From Combretum micranthum (Eukaryota > Streptophyta > Magnoliopsida > Myrtales > Combretaceae): a DNA stretch of 64,000 bases. Location of the stretch: contig JAMXBD010001598.1 of the NCBI GenBank assembly GCA_024138025.1, positions 186,001 through 250,000 on the forward strand. Reading direction: 5' to 3'. Made by a program: the position numbers and the translations under genes. Numbering within the stretch: position 1 is the first letter of the stretch; every line of letters begins with the position of its first letter. Below are positions 47,719 to 60,922 of the stretch, one piece after another. A model generated the notes under the pieces. That model made no database searches. It had not been told where the DNA came from and saw only the letters and a program-made list of their open reading frames with translations.

Positions 47719-47830
47719 GGTCTTATAACCTAGTGTCATCCAATCCAGGTCATCATCTTTAGGTACTGAATTCGTATTTTTCTATTAGCGCACTATAATG
47801 GCCTTATGTGGCTGTGTTGTAATAGCCTTT
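47719..47830 (+). mobile_element. SINE relic with empty hAT site (copy B)
   Basis: This is the uninterrupted version of 4813-5850. The octamer TCTTTAGG at 47756-47763 is the unoccupied target of the 912-bp hAT MITE in copy A. Confidence 0.45.
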
Positions 47831-48590
47831 GTGCATCCAAAAAAACCCTTTTTGTGCTCTTTAAAGAATTCCTTGAATTTCTTTTTTAGTGTTGAAATGA
47901 TGTCTCATGTGATAATCACACTATCCAAAACTTTCATATGTATAGGATTATAAGGATCATGAATATACTTATCTATTATTATAAAGTCAATATTTTTTTT
48001 ATTTGGACTCCACATTTTTAATTAAATTATTTTTTATCCCATTATCATTTCTCTTTCCCACTACATTATCCTTTATTCACTATTTAGTTTTAACAATAAT
48101 TTCCATTACTTATAACTTTCGCTACTTATTCTCATTTTAAATAAGTGTTTTCATTTTTAAACTTTAAACTATCAATTGTCTAACTTCCATCAACTTTCAC
48201 CTTAGCATGATGCGTCTTTTCTTTTATTAACAGTCTTTTATCAAGTTTTTTTCTTTCCCTATCTAATTTAGTTGTACATGTATTTTAACACTCATGTAAT
48301 GGGTGCACGGTTCGCTAGTATAGATTTAAAACTTTTCTTACTTATAATGAATGCAACATTATTTAAATATAAACTTTCAGTAAAATATGAATTTAAATTA
48401 TGATTCTAAAAGAGTACAATCTTATGATTTTATCGATTTCCCACACTCCAAACCATTAGTAAATTGGCAAATTCACAACTTTACTCCAATAAAACCAAAC
48501 TTGCCTACTGTTTAATTCTTCTTTTCACTTTTTCATTAAAAAATAAAAAAGAAAAGAAAAGAAAAGAAAAAAATAAAAAATATTTTCTAA
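47831..48590. other. AT-rich intergenic sequence (copy B of 5851-6610)
   Basis: It aligns closely with copy A; only simple tracts are present and no gene was recognised. Confidence 0.6.
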
Positions 48591-48864
48591 GAGCATTCAC
48601 ATCCTATAGAACCTCTAAGAGGATCTTAATCTACCATATCAATATTTTAAGTACATCTTTTTTTAGAGTATCTCACTACTTTGCCCCTAAAATTTTTAAT
48701 ACAATGTCTTTCACATTTTTTTTAAGTTTTGTAATTCATATATACATTTATATAATACACTTAATAAAGTAAATAAACTATAAAAAGACATCAAGGACCT
48801 TACTTTTAGAGATCCTTGATAGAGGATCCCAAAAGATTTAAAGACCTCTCTCATCTTGTAGCAA
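48591..48864. mobile_element. Short MITE (copy B of 6611-6884)
   Basis: It begins GAGCATTCACATCCTATAG and ends near CCTCTCTCATCTTGTAGC, with the same internal layout as the copy A element. Confidence 0.5.
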
Positions 48865-50314
48865 CTTATGTCCCAAACCTATCAATTGCAACTCAATGGT
48901 TAATTTTCATTTTTTGTCATAAATATTTTTATTTTGAAAATATTACTTATATAATTATCATCTCTTGGTAATAAATCTAATAAAAACAATGGATATTATA
49001 GATATTTTATTTTTACTCCAATAATTACTTGCTTGGCAACTCTATTACATTTCTATTAAATTCGATTCCCCCTTTATTTTATATAACAAAGCAAATGAGT
49101 TGAAAGAGTATATGATCTCTTATAAAATTAGTTTAGATCGTCTATGGTTTAATGGAAATATATATATATATATATATAAACTATATGTAAACGATTAGGT
49201 ATACGTTGGTAGTTTGGTACTAACTCCTTAAAAAAATTGGTAATTTCGATTATGTTAAAACAACTTATAGGTCTTTTCTTTGATTATGAAGATGGGCAGA
49301 GTCTAGTGTTGACTTACTAAAGCAAAAGAAGGAAAAAAAAAAAAAAAAAAGAAACCTTTGATAGATGCTTTATTATAGTTTATAGATATTCATTGTTCAT
49401 CTTATTTTTTGTTATAGAAATAAATGAGTTGAAATTAGCCTACATTAACTAATTCATCTATGGTTATTCCTTCGTCTTCATGAGAAGTACGAGACTCACA
49501 TGACATCACTCTTCGTTGCTATTTCACAAGATTCTTTTTCTTGTTTAGTGAATTGTTTTTTTTTTTTTTTTTTTTGTAAACATAATTTGACAACTTGAGA
49601 GGACTAATGCCCATTGTTTCAAAAAGCTTCAAAATTTTATTATCATCTTGAAAATGTTCTCTCTCTTCTCTCTCTCTCTCTCTCCACCCTCCTTTACCGA
49701 AATCTTGAAAAGGTTTATATGTATCTTCCTTATAAAATTTTTAAAGATAAATAAAGGAAAAATATATATTACTTATTTAATATTTTATAAATTTGGAAGG
49801 AATCATTTTCCCTTTAAAGTAAAATTTGAGGAAAAAAAAAAAAAGAAAACACAAAATTTGTTACCTTGAGTCAAATTCCAAACTTCTCGTCGCTTCTATT
49901 TTTTATAAATCCACTTATACCTTAAAACCCAAATAGAAATATGAAAAGTCCTGATTGGTATCCCATTGAATATCATAACAAAGCTAATTTTAGATATATT
50001 GCAAAATGAATTTATGACAGGTAATATATAGGAAAAAACTCATGATCTTTAATTGGCTAATAAAGAGGATGAAAAAAACCCATGATCTTCAAAATTGAAA
50101 TAAAATATTTACATAAAATATAAATCCATCATTTATTTTTTTCCCCCTTAAAAGCTTAGGACTTCTCGTCTAGATTGTAAAGTCGATGTAATATTTGCAA
50201 ACCAACTGCTTTAAGTAAGAGAAAGAATTATTTATTTGTCATGGAAGTCACTCACAAAAGTAAGATGTCAAAGGAAGATAAAACATTTCCCTAAAGAAAA
50301 AAAAAAAAAAGAAC
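48865..50314. other. Intergenic sequence downstream of PLATZ copy B
   Basis: It matches 6885-8303, with different microsatellite lengths: (AT)n near 49160-49178, a T-run near 49557-49575 and (CT)n near 49660-49683. No gene was recognised. Confidence 0.6.
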
Positions 50315-51458
50315 TCAACTATGCACTTTAATATCATTGAATCGTAAGTCATCTAGAAAATCTCCTGTTGGAGCTCTGATGGGTATCCCTTTCCTGCTTC
50401 TTTTTCGAAATGGGTTGTTGGGTTGCATTGCACGGATATTCTCATTAATTGAATATTTGGATTGCCGGTCTTCTCTTCCAATTTTGGTTGTTAATAACGA
50501 TTGAGATGGTCCTTCCTTTTTCTTTACTTGAATGGCATTTTCCTTATTATATTGTTGTTGCACACTCTCATAATATCTAACCTGCAAATATATATATTAT
50601 GAATACGATTAAAGATATATAATGCAGACAATTTATATAGTGCTCGAGTAAGACAAACATAATAGAAGATATAAAACAATACTTACATAGCATTCGATTG
50701 AACAAAAAGTACTAGGTGCCTTCAATTTATATTGGCATAAAGCACAACGTCCACAACCATTAGCACTAACTGATTGCCTTTTCCCTCCTTTTGTGTTTAT
50801 AAACAAATTTGATGGCTGTTTATTTTGAATGGAGTAATCTTAGATACATCACTCCATAGATCCATCAAGTCAGGGATTCGTATTGTGGCTTCGTGGGAAG
50901 CTTTACATGCCTGTAAAATATATCCTTTTGTTGGTTATACTCATTATACTACCAGATTCTTTACATGTAAAGATTACCAATGTTCTAAAGTTAAATAATT
51001 CATATTAGGGTTTTTATTCCTAATCCCTTCAATGTATTATAATAGTTTGTCTAATCAAAATGCTTATCATTATTATTATATTGAAACAGATAAGGAATTT
51101 CTTCCTTCTTTTTTTTTCTTTTCTTTTCTTTTTTTAAACCATTGATTGTCCCTTCATATCACCTATAAGATACATATTATATATATATATATATATACAC
51201 ATATATAACAAGCCTATTTAAAAGAAGGGAAAATTAAGAAAAGTAAGTAATACATACCTCTAATATTCTATGATCATCATGGAGCTTTTTGTGTTGATCA
51301 TTGCAAATCGTGCATATAGCATCTTGCATGCAATCTATACAAAAGTACTTGCATGGAAACTTGTCGTGAAACTTACATTGTTTGTAAAAGCGGCCTAAAA
51401 TTAGTATACTAAGCCAGCGTGGAATTCTGCTAGAATTCATTGTGTCACTCACTCCCAT
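50315..51458 (-). pseudogene. PLATZ-family gene, frameshifted in exon 2 (copy B)
   Basis: Exons correspond to 51458-51258, 50910-50687 and 50581-50315, with all GT-AG splice sites kept. The ATG at 51458 gives a six-residue longer N-terminus (MGVSDT before MNSSRIPRW) than copy A. Exon 2 is 224 rather than 225 bases: one base is lost near 50804, so after SHQI the frame reads into a TAA within a few codons. The product would stop after about 110 residues, without the second zinc region (the four Cys near the exon end) and without the basic C-terminus. Exon 3 remains open, with four substitutions relative to copy A, and still encodes RKRSRKGIPIRAP. So the lesion is either recent or a sequencing/assembly error. 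A truncated protein with only the first zinc region could in principle be made. Confidence 0.9.
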
Positions 51459-51541
51459 AATTTTCTTTTCTTCCAAGAAAAAACCCTAAAAGTGAATTAT
51501 AATAATTGAGAGATTATTGTTTATGAAGGAGGAAGTTTAAG

Positions 51542-51551
51542 TATATATATA
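51542..51551 (-). promoter_or_regulatory. Candidate TATA box of PLATZ copy B
   Basis: The minus strand TTTATATATATAC stands about 85 bases before the ATG at 51458, the same place as in copy A but with extra TA units. Confidence 0.45.
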
Positions 51552-52711
51552 AAGAGAAAGCCAAGAAAACCAACAAAATAGTTGTGATATGTATATCTAC
51601 TTGTGGATTTGTGTAAGATTTTATTAGGAAACTCTTTATTTGCTTGATATAGTAAATCTAATTAATTTCCATGAGTTTAGTCTATAAAATAGTTCTGTAA
51701 AATCTAATATATCTACTTATGGATTTGTTTAAGATTTGATTACGAAATTTTTTACTTGCTTGATGTAGTAAATCTAGTTAGTTTTGATGACATCAGTCTT
51801 TAAAATATAGAATCTTATAATTACATGTGAAAAAATGACATGACTAAGACACATAACATGAAAGTAACAAAAAAATCAAGCAAGGCCTATGGATTATTTA
51901 ATATGATAGAGATAGGATTTAAATACCAAATATCTTGCTTTATTTTTTCCTTTGGCCGTGAATACCCAATATCCTTTATTTTGCATCAAATAAAACATTT
52001 GATGTTAATCTGCCTGGGTTTATAGCTTTTGTGTAATCTTTTCAAAGAGTTCAAAGATATCAAATATATATATAGTATTATAAATGTAGATATTTCTATT
52101 ATAAAACAATTATTCCAAGATACCCTTGTAAAAACATAGATAAATATTTATATATGTATTATTAAATTGGTTGGCATTTTTTTAGGGAAATTTCTATTCT
52201 ATAGTCACTTTAACAACAATAATTTCATAACATTATCTGGTCTACACCCTCTAAAAATATAGATAAGTATTTATATATTATATTGATTTGGTTGGCATTT
52301 AAATTGGAGTCACTTCAATTGCAGTAACTGTATAACATCATCTAATGTGACTCGTTCATTTAATGTCATTTAATCCAAGCCTTCCATTTTATATATTTTA
52401 TCATGTTAACTCTATGCCTTTTTTCTTTTTGTTTTTCTTATCTTATATAGGTTGCTTTCTTGTTTGATTATTTTATCCTTCTAACTACTAATTATTTATT
52501 GTAAGAAGTGATTCAACTCTCTTTGACAATTGAAATTTCACATAAATTTTTGTGAACATTCTTTTACCTTCAATACATCTTTGCATATTAACAACCAATT
52601 AACAAACAAATTATTAAAGGTAGAATAATACTAAATATATATTAAATAATATTATATTCTTAATCTAATACTATAAGAACTATAATTTTAAATGAAAATG
52701 CTTTTTCATCT
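51552..52711. other. PLATZ copy B upstream region
   Basis: It aligns with 9541-10707, including the two diverged GGATTTGTKTAAGATTT direct repeats. No gene was recognised. Confidence 0.5.
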
Positions 52712-52804
52712 AATGATCTTGTAACCTAGACCTAGTGACATTACTGATAATCTCTCAAGTGAGTGAATGGTATCAAGTTCGAATCCTCGCCTCTTTGTAA
52801 TAAC
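52712..52804 (+). mobile_element. tRNA-derived SINE relic (copy B)
   Basis: Box-A-like ACCTAGTGACA and box B AAGTTCGAATCC are as in copy A 10708-10798, with a shorter tail. Confidence 0.55.
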
Positions 52805-53639
52805 AAAAAAAAATTAAAATAATTATGTTAACTTTTATAATGTATTTAAATATCATGCTAATTATAATCTAATATAAGTTATTTGAAATTATGATATGGT
52901 GATTCAGTAGGGGATAAGGGCAACACTTCATCAAGTCATTATCTAAAAACATGTGCAGTATAAATCTCTTTTTTTTTTCCTTAGGGATAAATATTAATTA
53001 TGACATATAATACTCTATGGTTGCATGTTCATGATCCAAAAATTAACAAAGTCTCATTATAATCTTTTGTAGAATATGAATGGTATAGTAAACAATGGGA
53101 AAATTACATCTAAAGCTAGTTATGTTTGGATATAAATTTAAATAAGGGATCGATATTTTAAATAGTTAAAAAAAAAAGAGCTTAATGTTATATAGCTTAA
53201 ATGTTTTAAATGGTTAAAAAATGTTTTAATATTTTAAGCAAGGAATAAATAAACACAAAACAAGATTCCTTATTTACATTACACTTTATATAACATCGAT
53301 CTCTTTTTTTTATCACTTAAAATGATAATCTTTTATTCATACTACTTTTATTAATGTTAATCCCTTAAAATCTTTATACACTATTTGCATTTACTTTGGT
53401 TCCTCTTGCTAATAAATAATAGATGTCTAATATGTAAAAGGTGAGTTGTCTCATGTCATGAATTAGCATTTTATATATTTAGTATATTTACAACCATGTA
53501 TTATATTAGTAAAACTAAAGAATTTAAAAGTTATGAGAAAAAGTCTCAACCTTCACTAATCTTTTATTTGAATTCTCAACCTTTATTTATTGTTACTTTT
53601 TTTTATTTATTGCACCATTAACTTTTCTTTTAGTGTTTA
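52805..53639. other. AT-rich intergenic sequence (copy B of 10799-11639)
   Basis: No gene or element was recognised; it closely follows copy A. Confidence 0.6.
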
Positions 53640-53905
53640 ATACGTAAAGGGAATCGAAGCTCCACTTGGTGTAGATGTTAATGAACGTAAAAGCGTCATT
53701 AGGATGGACTGAAGAAAGACTCTGGTAGGAGAAGCAATGGCAATGGAAGAGATCGCGAAAGAAGTAGAACACCATCATGTGGTGGGAGTATTATAAGATA
53801 GTACAGTACTATAACAGTGGCCTTCTTTGGATCATGGCGTTCTCACGATGGCTTGGCAACATCAACATCGGCGTCCGCTAAGGCTTCTGAGAGGTTTTCA
53901 AAGTG
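53640..53905. other. GC-richer block of unknown origin (copy B)
   Basis: This is the partner of 11640-11880, with 26 additional bases at about 53704-53729. A plus-strand frame through it (motif FGSWRSHDGLATSTSASA) continues into the hAT-like element. Not recognised; possibly a captured host-gene fragment. Confidence 0.35.
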
Positions 53906-53911
53906 GCATAT

Positions 53912-54800
53912 CCAAATCGAGCCAAATCAAACCAAACTAGATCACAAACTATACCACACCAAATTGAAATTGCATTTTTTTTTTCTTCTAACGGCTCAGA
54001 TTGGCTATTCCCAAAGGGATTACAGTTTGGCTCGGTGCATAATCCAAATCAAACCGTTTTGTACAAAAATTGAACAAAAAAAAGTTACTAGAGAGTAAAG
54101 TGTAAAGAAATAAAGCTCAACCCAAATAATATAATCCTAAGCCTAATTCCTATCCTTTCTACTTTTTTAATTGTCTTTCAATTACTCAATCTATCCATTC
54201 ATAGATTTTATCATGTTCTTCTCTTCATCATATTTACTTTATAATTTTTTCTCTATCTTAATCCTCAACTGCATACTGATGACTCATACCATGCTTGAAG
54301 GTAAGGAATTTTTGTTTGGCATTTATTTATTTTTCTTTTTTACTTATTTGGATTTACTAGAAAATTTGTAACATTTTAAAGATGTTTTATCCTTAAGATG
54401 CGAGAATTGAGTCGAATATTACAAAAAACTATAAATTTAAGAGAAAATTAGTGTCAATATTTTGAAAATTGTAAGCTTTAAGTCATTAAGATGGTGGGCA
54501 AAAATAATTTAGTAAGATGGCTTGAAAAAGTAGTTAGAAAAAGGAAAATTGTTGTTTAGTTGCAAACTTTTATATTATTTTCCATGAATTGAAGAGTGCA
54601 GTACTTGCCTTCAAATAATAATAATATAATTTTTATGTAATCCGTAATCTAGACCAAACCAAACTATTATTTAATGGTTTGGAAAATTTTCAATCCAAAC
54701 CAGACTGTTAAATAATTGTTTGGTTTGAGACAAGAAAAAACAAAATCATAAATTATAGTTTGTCTTAATTTTTAGTTAAAATCGAACCAAGCCCACCCGT
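53912..54800 (+). mobile_element. Degenerate hAT-type MITE (copy B)
   Basis: This is the partner of 11885-12779. Its right end CCAAGCCCACCCGTA is closer to the family end GCCCACCCCTA than that of copy A, supporting the hAT assignment. Confidence 0.65.
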
Positions 54801-54805
54801 ACTTA

Positions 54806-55073
54806 GCAGTATCCACATCCTATAAAACCTTTAAGAGGCCATTAAAATGGTGCATACATGAGCATTTTAAGGACTTAAAAAAAAAAAGTCAATATTTTAT
54901 CCTTAAATTTTTTATACAAGGTCTTTATATCTTTCTAGATTTTGTGAGTCTCTTATACCTTTACGTAAAACACTTAACAAAGTCTGAAAAAAAAAAAAAA
55001 AGTGAAAGATCCTAATTTTTGAGGTCCTTGGAAGATGATCCAAAAAGTTTTAAGGATCTCCTCTATCCCGTAG
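54806..55073. mobile_element. Short MITE, fuller version (copy B)
   Basis: It starts GTATCCACATCCTATAAAAC and ends near CTCCTCTATCCCGTAG. It is related to 48591-48864 and shows what copy A lost at 12781. Confidence 0.5.
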
Positions 55074-57359
55074 TATTTCAAGTGATGAGGTCCTTTGTAT
55101 AGGTTCTCGTGTTAAGAACCCGAGATGGAGGTGCTCTTGAGGATTTTATGCCGAATGCTTGTTGCCATGTTGAAGTGGGGGTCAGCATCCGCAATTCTAG
55201 TGAAAATGCCTACATTATTCGTTCTATCCATAGTCTTTATGTATGGGTGGGTTTGTCCTACCAGGAGAGAGGGAAATGAATAATGATGGATATTTTTAAC
55301 ACAAGAAAGATTTTTAAGTCCAAGAAAAACACAAGAAAGATTACTCGATTCCATTATATATATATGTATGTATGTATCTATGTATGTATATAGGTTGTTG
55401 ATGAGTTGATTAAAAGCCATGATAATTTTCACACAGCCATGTTCTTGCTTAAAATAAAACACAAAAAGACACCTTGCAAATATTATTTATAAGCAAAAGA
55501 CAATATGAACAATTTAGGTAGATTTTCATTAATGCTATTCTCTTCATTTTGAGGCACGCATTGCTGATATCATATCTGTTACTCTAATAAAGGTTTATGC
55601 ACGATTAATTCTAAAAACAATTTGATTATTACTTAGTGGGTTTGATCTCTTTTTTTGACTTCCACACGTACAAGGAAGATTCTGAGTTTCCAATTATAAC
55701 GTTGTTGTTGCATGCTGGTCCAAGATCCATTTTCAAAAAGACGAATTAAAAAGCAACATATAGCGTACTGGTGCCGATCTATATGTGGATTATTTTAAGA
55801 AATACAAATGCAAACTCAAATTTTAGTATTTAAATATTTGAATATACAATGGGTTTATTTGTTTCATCATATTATAGTTAATTTGGCATCATAGTTTTTA
55901 CGTTTTTAAATAGATATTTATCAAGAAACAGATAACAATAAAAAACTGATAATTTTACTCATAAATTAACCAAACAAATAACAGATAAAGATATAATCCG
56001 AATAAAAATCTAATAATTCAATAGACCCATGCTAGCTCTCCTTTGTTTTATTGCAAAATGTCAATGATTGCCCTTAACAATAAACTACATCAAGAAATTT
56101 AAAGTGTGTAATGAATATTTAAAATTATAAAAAGATTTTTTTTTCTTTTTATAGATTCTCATTAAGTTACAAGCACTCACCGACAGAACCCATTTTTGTA
56201 AACCAATAGAGATTGTGTTGCCGTTGGACGAAAGGTTACTCATACTAGGATGCTACGTATCTGGGCGAACATAAAATTACCAGTAAAATTTTAACATTTT
56301 AGTAGCATTTTAAAAACTTATCTACTATCAGCAATATTTGTTAAAATTTTATAAATATTAATATGATACTTACCCAAACATATGACTAGTTAATACTAAT
56401 TAATATTTTTTTCTGTTGTTGCACGATCGGTTTTTCTGTCCTGTTAATAACATGAAAGCTGTACTGTAAAGAAGATCCGGGCAGGAACCTTGCACGTTTT
56501 ATTTTTCATTTGTTAAATCATTTGGGAAGAATAGAAGGAATGAACTGAGATCTTCCTCATTTGATTCCCTTGTTGTTTTGCAGTAGCTTTGGAATTGGAT
56601 ATTGTGGTTAGGACAGATATATAACTCAATAATTGAGTAGATCACAGATAGTGATTTTTAATATGTGCAGGTGCAGCAATTATTGGATGAATCTACTTCT
56701 TTTCAATAAAATGGATAGAACCATATAATATAATGTATCAATTAAATTAAAAATTCTCATCATTTATTAAGCACACGATGAAAACTCAAGTAATTTATAA
56801 TGACTATTATTGAATATATTGGAATATAATAACACAAAGGAATATATATTGAAAATTCTCTATATTCATATTAAAATTTACTAAAGTGCTTTATATTTAA
56901 GTCGTCTCTATGTTTATACTAAAATCAGGCAATTTTTTATGTTTAAAGTAATTTATTTAAGGTTATACTTGTATGATTATAATATGTAACTCTTTACACA
57001 TACTAGATGATGATCATGCATCTGAATTATAAGGTATAAAAGAATTTAAAATATAAAAAGCGCATTTAATCATAAAAAAGAGAGAACAAGCAATCATTAG
57101 GAATAAAAAACATGTGACGCATACATGATAATTAGTTACCAAAGTAAAAGTTGAGCATTGCAAAAAAATTAATCATACATTATAGGAAATATTAACAAAC
57201 GTAACTTACCTGATATAATAATATAAATATAAATTAATGACTCAAGTGAATCACTTAAATATGGAATCAAAACGATATAAAGATAATGAAACAAATAGAT
57301 CCTAATAATTTCATAAATTTGGTATAAACTTATGAAATATAAATATTTAGATGCTAAAG
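55074..57359. other. Intergenic sequence (copy B of 12966-15640)
   Basis: It includes the empty site of the 386-bp solo LTR near 56370 (a single ACTTACCC) and a (TATG)n-type tract near 55360-55390. No gene was recognised. Confidence 0.55.
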
Positions 57360-57369
57360 TTCCTTAGCT

Positions 57370-57648
57370 GTGGCAGTATTATTCCAGCTTATCAACCTTT
57401 CCGATAAAGCAAGGACTTACGGAGATTGGTCTGTTGCGAATGCCCCTTTTGACCCTAGAATAGTTTGTCAAATGGGAAGGAACATGCTTTTCATTCATTA
57501 TGGAGCTTCCACTAACCTTGTCACAAATTATATGATACATGTGATAAGTTTAACAAATAATAAAACTTTTTCCACAAATATTAGTATAATTATTCCACGT
57601 CAAACAGTTTATGGTCGGTTGATATCACGAGTCGATGATTATTATTAA
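57370..57648 (+). pseudogene. Unrecognised gene-like relic, open for 92 codons (copy B)
   Basis: The frame from 57370 has no ATG at its start (GTG) and ends at a TAA at 57648. It includes DKARTYGDWSVANAPFDP and RQTVYGRLISRVDDYY. It lacks the 57 bases that disrupt copy A. It has ordinary protein composition without low complexity, so it is likely an exon or fragment of a host gene. The family was not recognised, and there is no promoter or splice context I can support. Confidence 0.35.
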
Positions 57649-57654
57649 TAAGCT

Positions 57655-59639
57655 TATTTCGGTTAGGATGATATACTATGTGAAATGATTAGTTATGTAA
57701 TCTTTTTTTTTTTTATAGGAACATTTTTATAAGAATTATATATCATTTTCAATGCTTATTTAAAGTACATTGATACTTGACCGCCTCTCATTCCCAACAG
57801 TGACATATTACACTCATTCAAATTTATTTTATTTTAATTTATATTTATTTATTTATTCATTTTGAATACGAGAGACAAATCCCATGAAAAAGTTTGATGC
57901 ATGATCACTGGCTGGTCAACTTTGTGATCATTTTGACTAAAGAAACTTTTTCTCTGCTATGCCCCATTACACAATAATACACGCGATACACAACTGTTAA
58001 GTTAGTCCACTTAATATCAATCACTTTGTCTTAATATATACTCGAAGCATTTTTAACTCAAATGCTGTTTCTGCTACGTTGTCCTTTTGGCATTTTATAA
58101 AATGGACTAAATCAATAAAAATAAAAAATTTCACTTTAAAATTTCATTAGACAAAGAAGAGATAGAGAGGCTAGTATATACCAGAAAAATATTGTAGTTA
58201 TAGTTAAGATGCTTTGAAACCATTTGTGTATTTGCTCGAGTAAGGGGACTTATACACTAATGCACAGTTTGACCAAAATGCAATTTGCGAATATCAATCA
58301 TCCAATTTAATAATAACATTTTAATGTAGAATTTTATAATTAATATATAATGAAATATAATTATCCTCAATAAATAGTTTATCCATTCCGTATCTTTTCT
58401 ATTCCTGAGTGTGAGTGGATCGTGTGTGATCTTGGTGCATCATTAATGCCATTAAGTGTATATATATAAATATTAAATACCGTATCATAATAAATCACAT
58501 CCGACAATATCAAAAAATCGCTATATACGAACTTCAACCTTTTTATTTTTTAAATTTTATATTTGAAATTTGAAGGTGAGAAATAGCAAACTTAATTTGA
58601 GCTTTTATATTGTCAACTTTTCTGCCTCACAAGTATCCTTTTTAGAGATGACAAAGTTGGTACATTTAGCAAGTAAAACTCATTTAAGTATGATATTGGG
58701 TGATTTAAAATTTTATGGTTCAAATTTTTTGAGTAAATGTTTGATTGGATTTGGCATTTAATTAATAACTACATAAATCTTACAATAAATTAGAAAAATA
58801 AGAAGTTAAGGTAATAATTTTAATATAATTATCCCAATCGGAATCAGATTTAATCCAACATAAGAAATGCTAGAAAATGAGAGCACATGGTTTAACTTTA
58901 AGCGCAAGGGATAATTATCATTAGACCGGATACGTAGGTAGTGTTTGGTTGCAAGAATAATGTTATATCATTAACTTTAAGTCTAACAATCTAACACTAA
59001 TAATCTACCGTATAATCCTCGCCACTGGCATCCTCTCCATAGTTTAGAATGATATTATACCCAGAAAAATCAATAGATATAGGAGTTTCATTTGTACTTG
59101 AAAAAGAAAAGGGATGAGCCAAAACCCAGTACGTTATATACATGTACGTGTACAAATAGTAACAAAATGACATGCATCCATGTCATATAACGCCACAAAC
59201 AACCATATAGTTATCTATAACATTTAGTCTAACATCCAATAAAGAGATAGCTCAGTATCTTGAAGCACATATGAATATTTACACACACACACACATATAT
59301 ATATTGGTGATTGGGTACTCCCCAGTAACCACAATGTCAACAAATCCTAGATATCCCTAAATAATTTCCATGCATGAGTCACAACACCATCATACATGGA
59401 TCATCGGGATGCCATGATAATTGTATGGATACTCTCCATCTATTATTAGTAGCCATGCATGAGTGATATACTTCGTTAATGTTAGATACTTATTTAGTCC
59501 ATTTTTGTTTCTATCCTAACAATATATAAGCACACACATAATATACACATACCTAGAAATCATCATGTTCTAAATACTAGTATCCTTTACCTAAATTACA
59601 TAAAAATAAGTTGCTCAAAATTTATATATATCTATGGTT
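57655..59639. other. Intergenic sequence (copy B of 15992-17939)
   Basis: It follows copy A closely, with a run of about 340 identical bases from 58141. It has about 40 bases (58068-58107) absent from copy A, flanked by AAATG repeats. No gene was recognised. Confidence 0.55.
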
Positions 59640-60874
59640 TGTTTGCTTTTTCTTATTTTAGTCATTTTGACATCATATTTTTATCGTTTTCAAACAAATA
59701 TTGAAATAACCAAAATCTCTATATACATTAGAAATTGAGTTTAGATAGATTTGGATAAGTTAAATAAATTATAAGATATAATTAGACAAGTTGAAATAAT
59801 TAGATTAGTAAATAATTAAGTTGAATTTGAGATTTTAAATTCATAAAATCTCTAAACATAACGTTAAAATGTTTAGAGGATTCCTAAACCTTTAATTTAT
59901 AACCAAAATATTAATTCCTAAATCTTTGTAAAATTTGAGTTCATTTTCTTTTATAAAAATACCAATTCTTAAACCAGAACTCAAATTAAATATCTTTTAT
60001 CCAAAATAAATTTCTAAATTAAGTTCTTAATTTCTAACCTATTGGCTTTGAAATCATCTCCTAAATATTTTTAGAACTAAAGATATTGATCTGAAAGTTC
60101 TAAATTCGATACCCTTATTTTAAAATATCCTAATTTTAAGCCTTAACCTTCCCTTTTGATTTTATTTTTCCCTCACCTGCTCTCTCTCTCCCTTTGCTTT
60201 TCATTCCCCTATCTTTTTTTTTTCCCTCTCTTTTCATTCTCTTCTCTTCCTCTTCTTTTCTTTCTTCTACCTCCCAAAATTATCTTCCCAAATCTCAATT
60301 TCAAACGGAACAAAAGAGAAATCAAGGCTAGAAGATGAAGATAGGAAGAGAAAATCAAGTAGAACAAGGAGAAGAAGAAGATGAAGTAGAGAGAAGGAGA
60401 ATTCAATTTCATGTTCTTGCCTAAAAGCTAAGTATATTTGTTTTATATTGTTTTGATTCTTGTTTTTGTTTATATATGATGAATTGATGTTGAAATGAGT
60501 TGAGATTGTTGTTTATATATGTGTTTATTGGTTTAATGTTGTTGGGAGTTGAGTTGTGATGAAGAAGATGATGAATAGTGAAGTTGAGTTTTGTTATTGT
60601 AGTTGGGTGTTTGATGATTAAAAGTGGATTTTGTGTTGTTTGAATGGTATTTTGATCATATAACAAGCTTTAGGAAACTTAGGATGAGTTTAAAGAAGAT
60701 TTGAAAGTGTAAAAGTTTACAAAAATTTGCGTTCAAAACAGGAGAAGACGAAAAATTTTGAAACGGCCCTATGGGGGGTGTATGAATTGAAATGGCCCCA
60801 TATGGAAGGGTGTTTCACCCTCTGACCTTGAAAATGCACTTTCCCTGAATTGAAACGACCCTATATTTTGTTTT

Positions 60875-60922
<48 letters not shown>

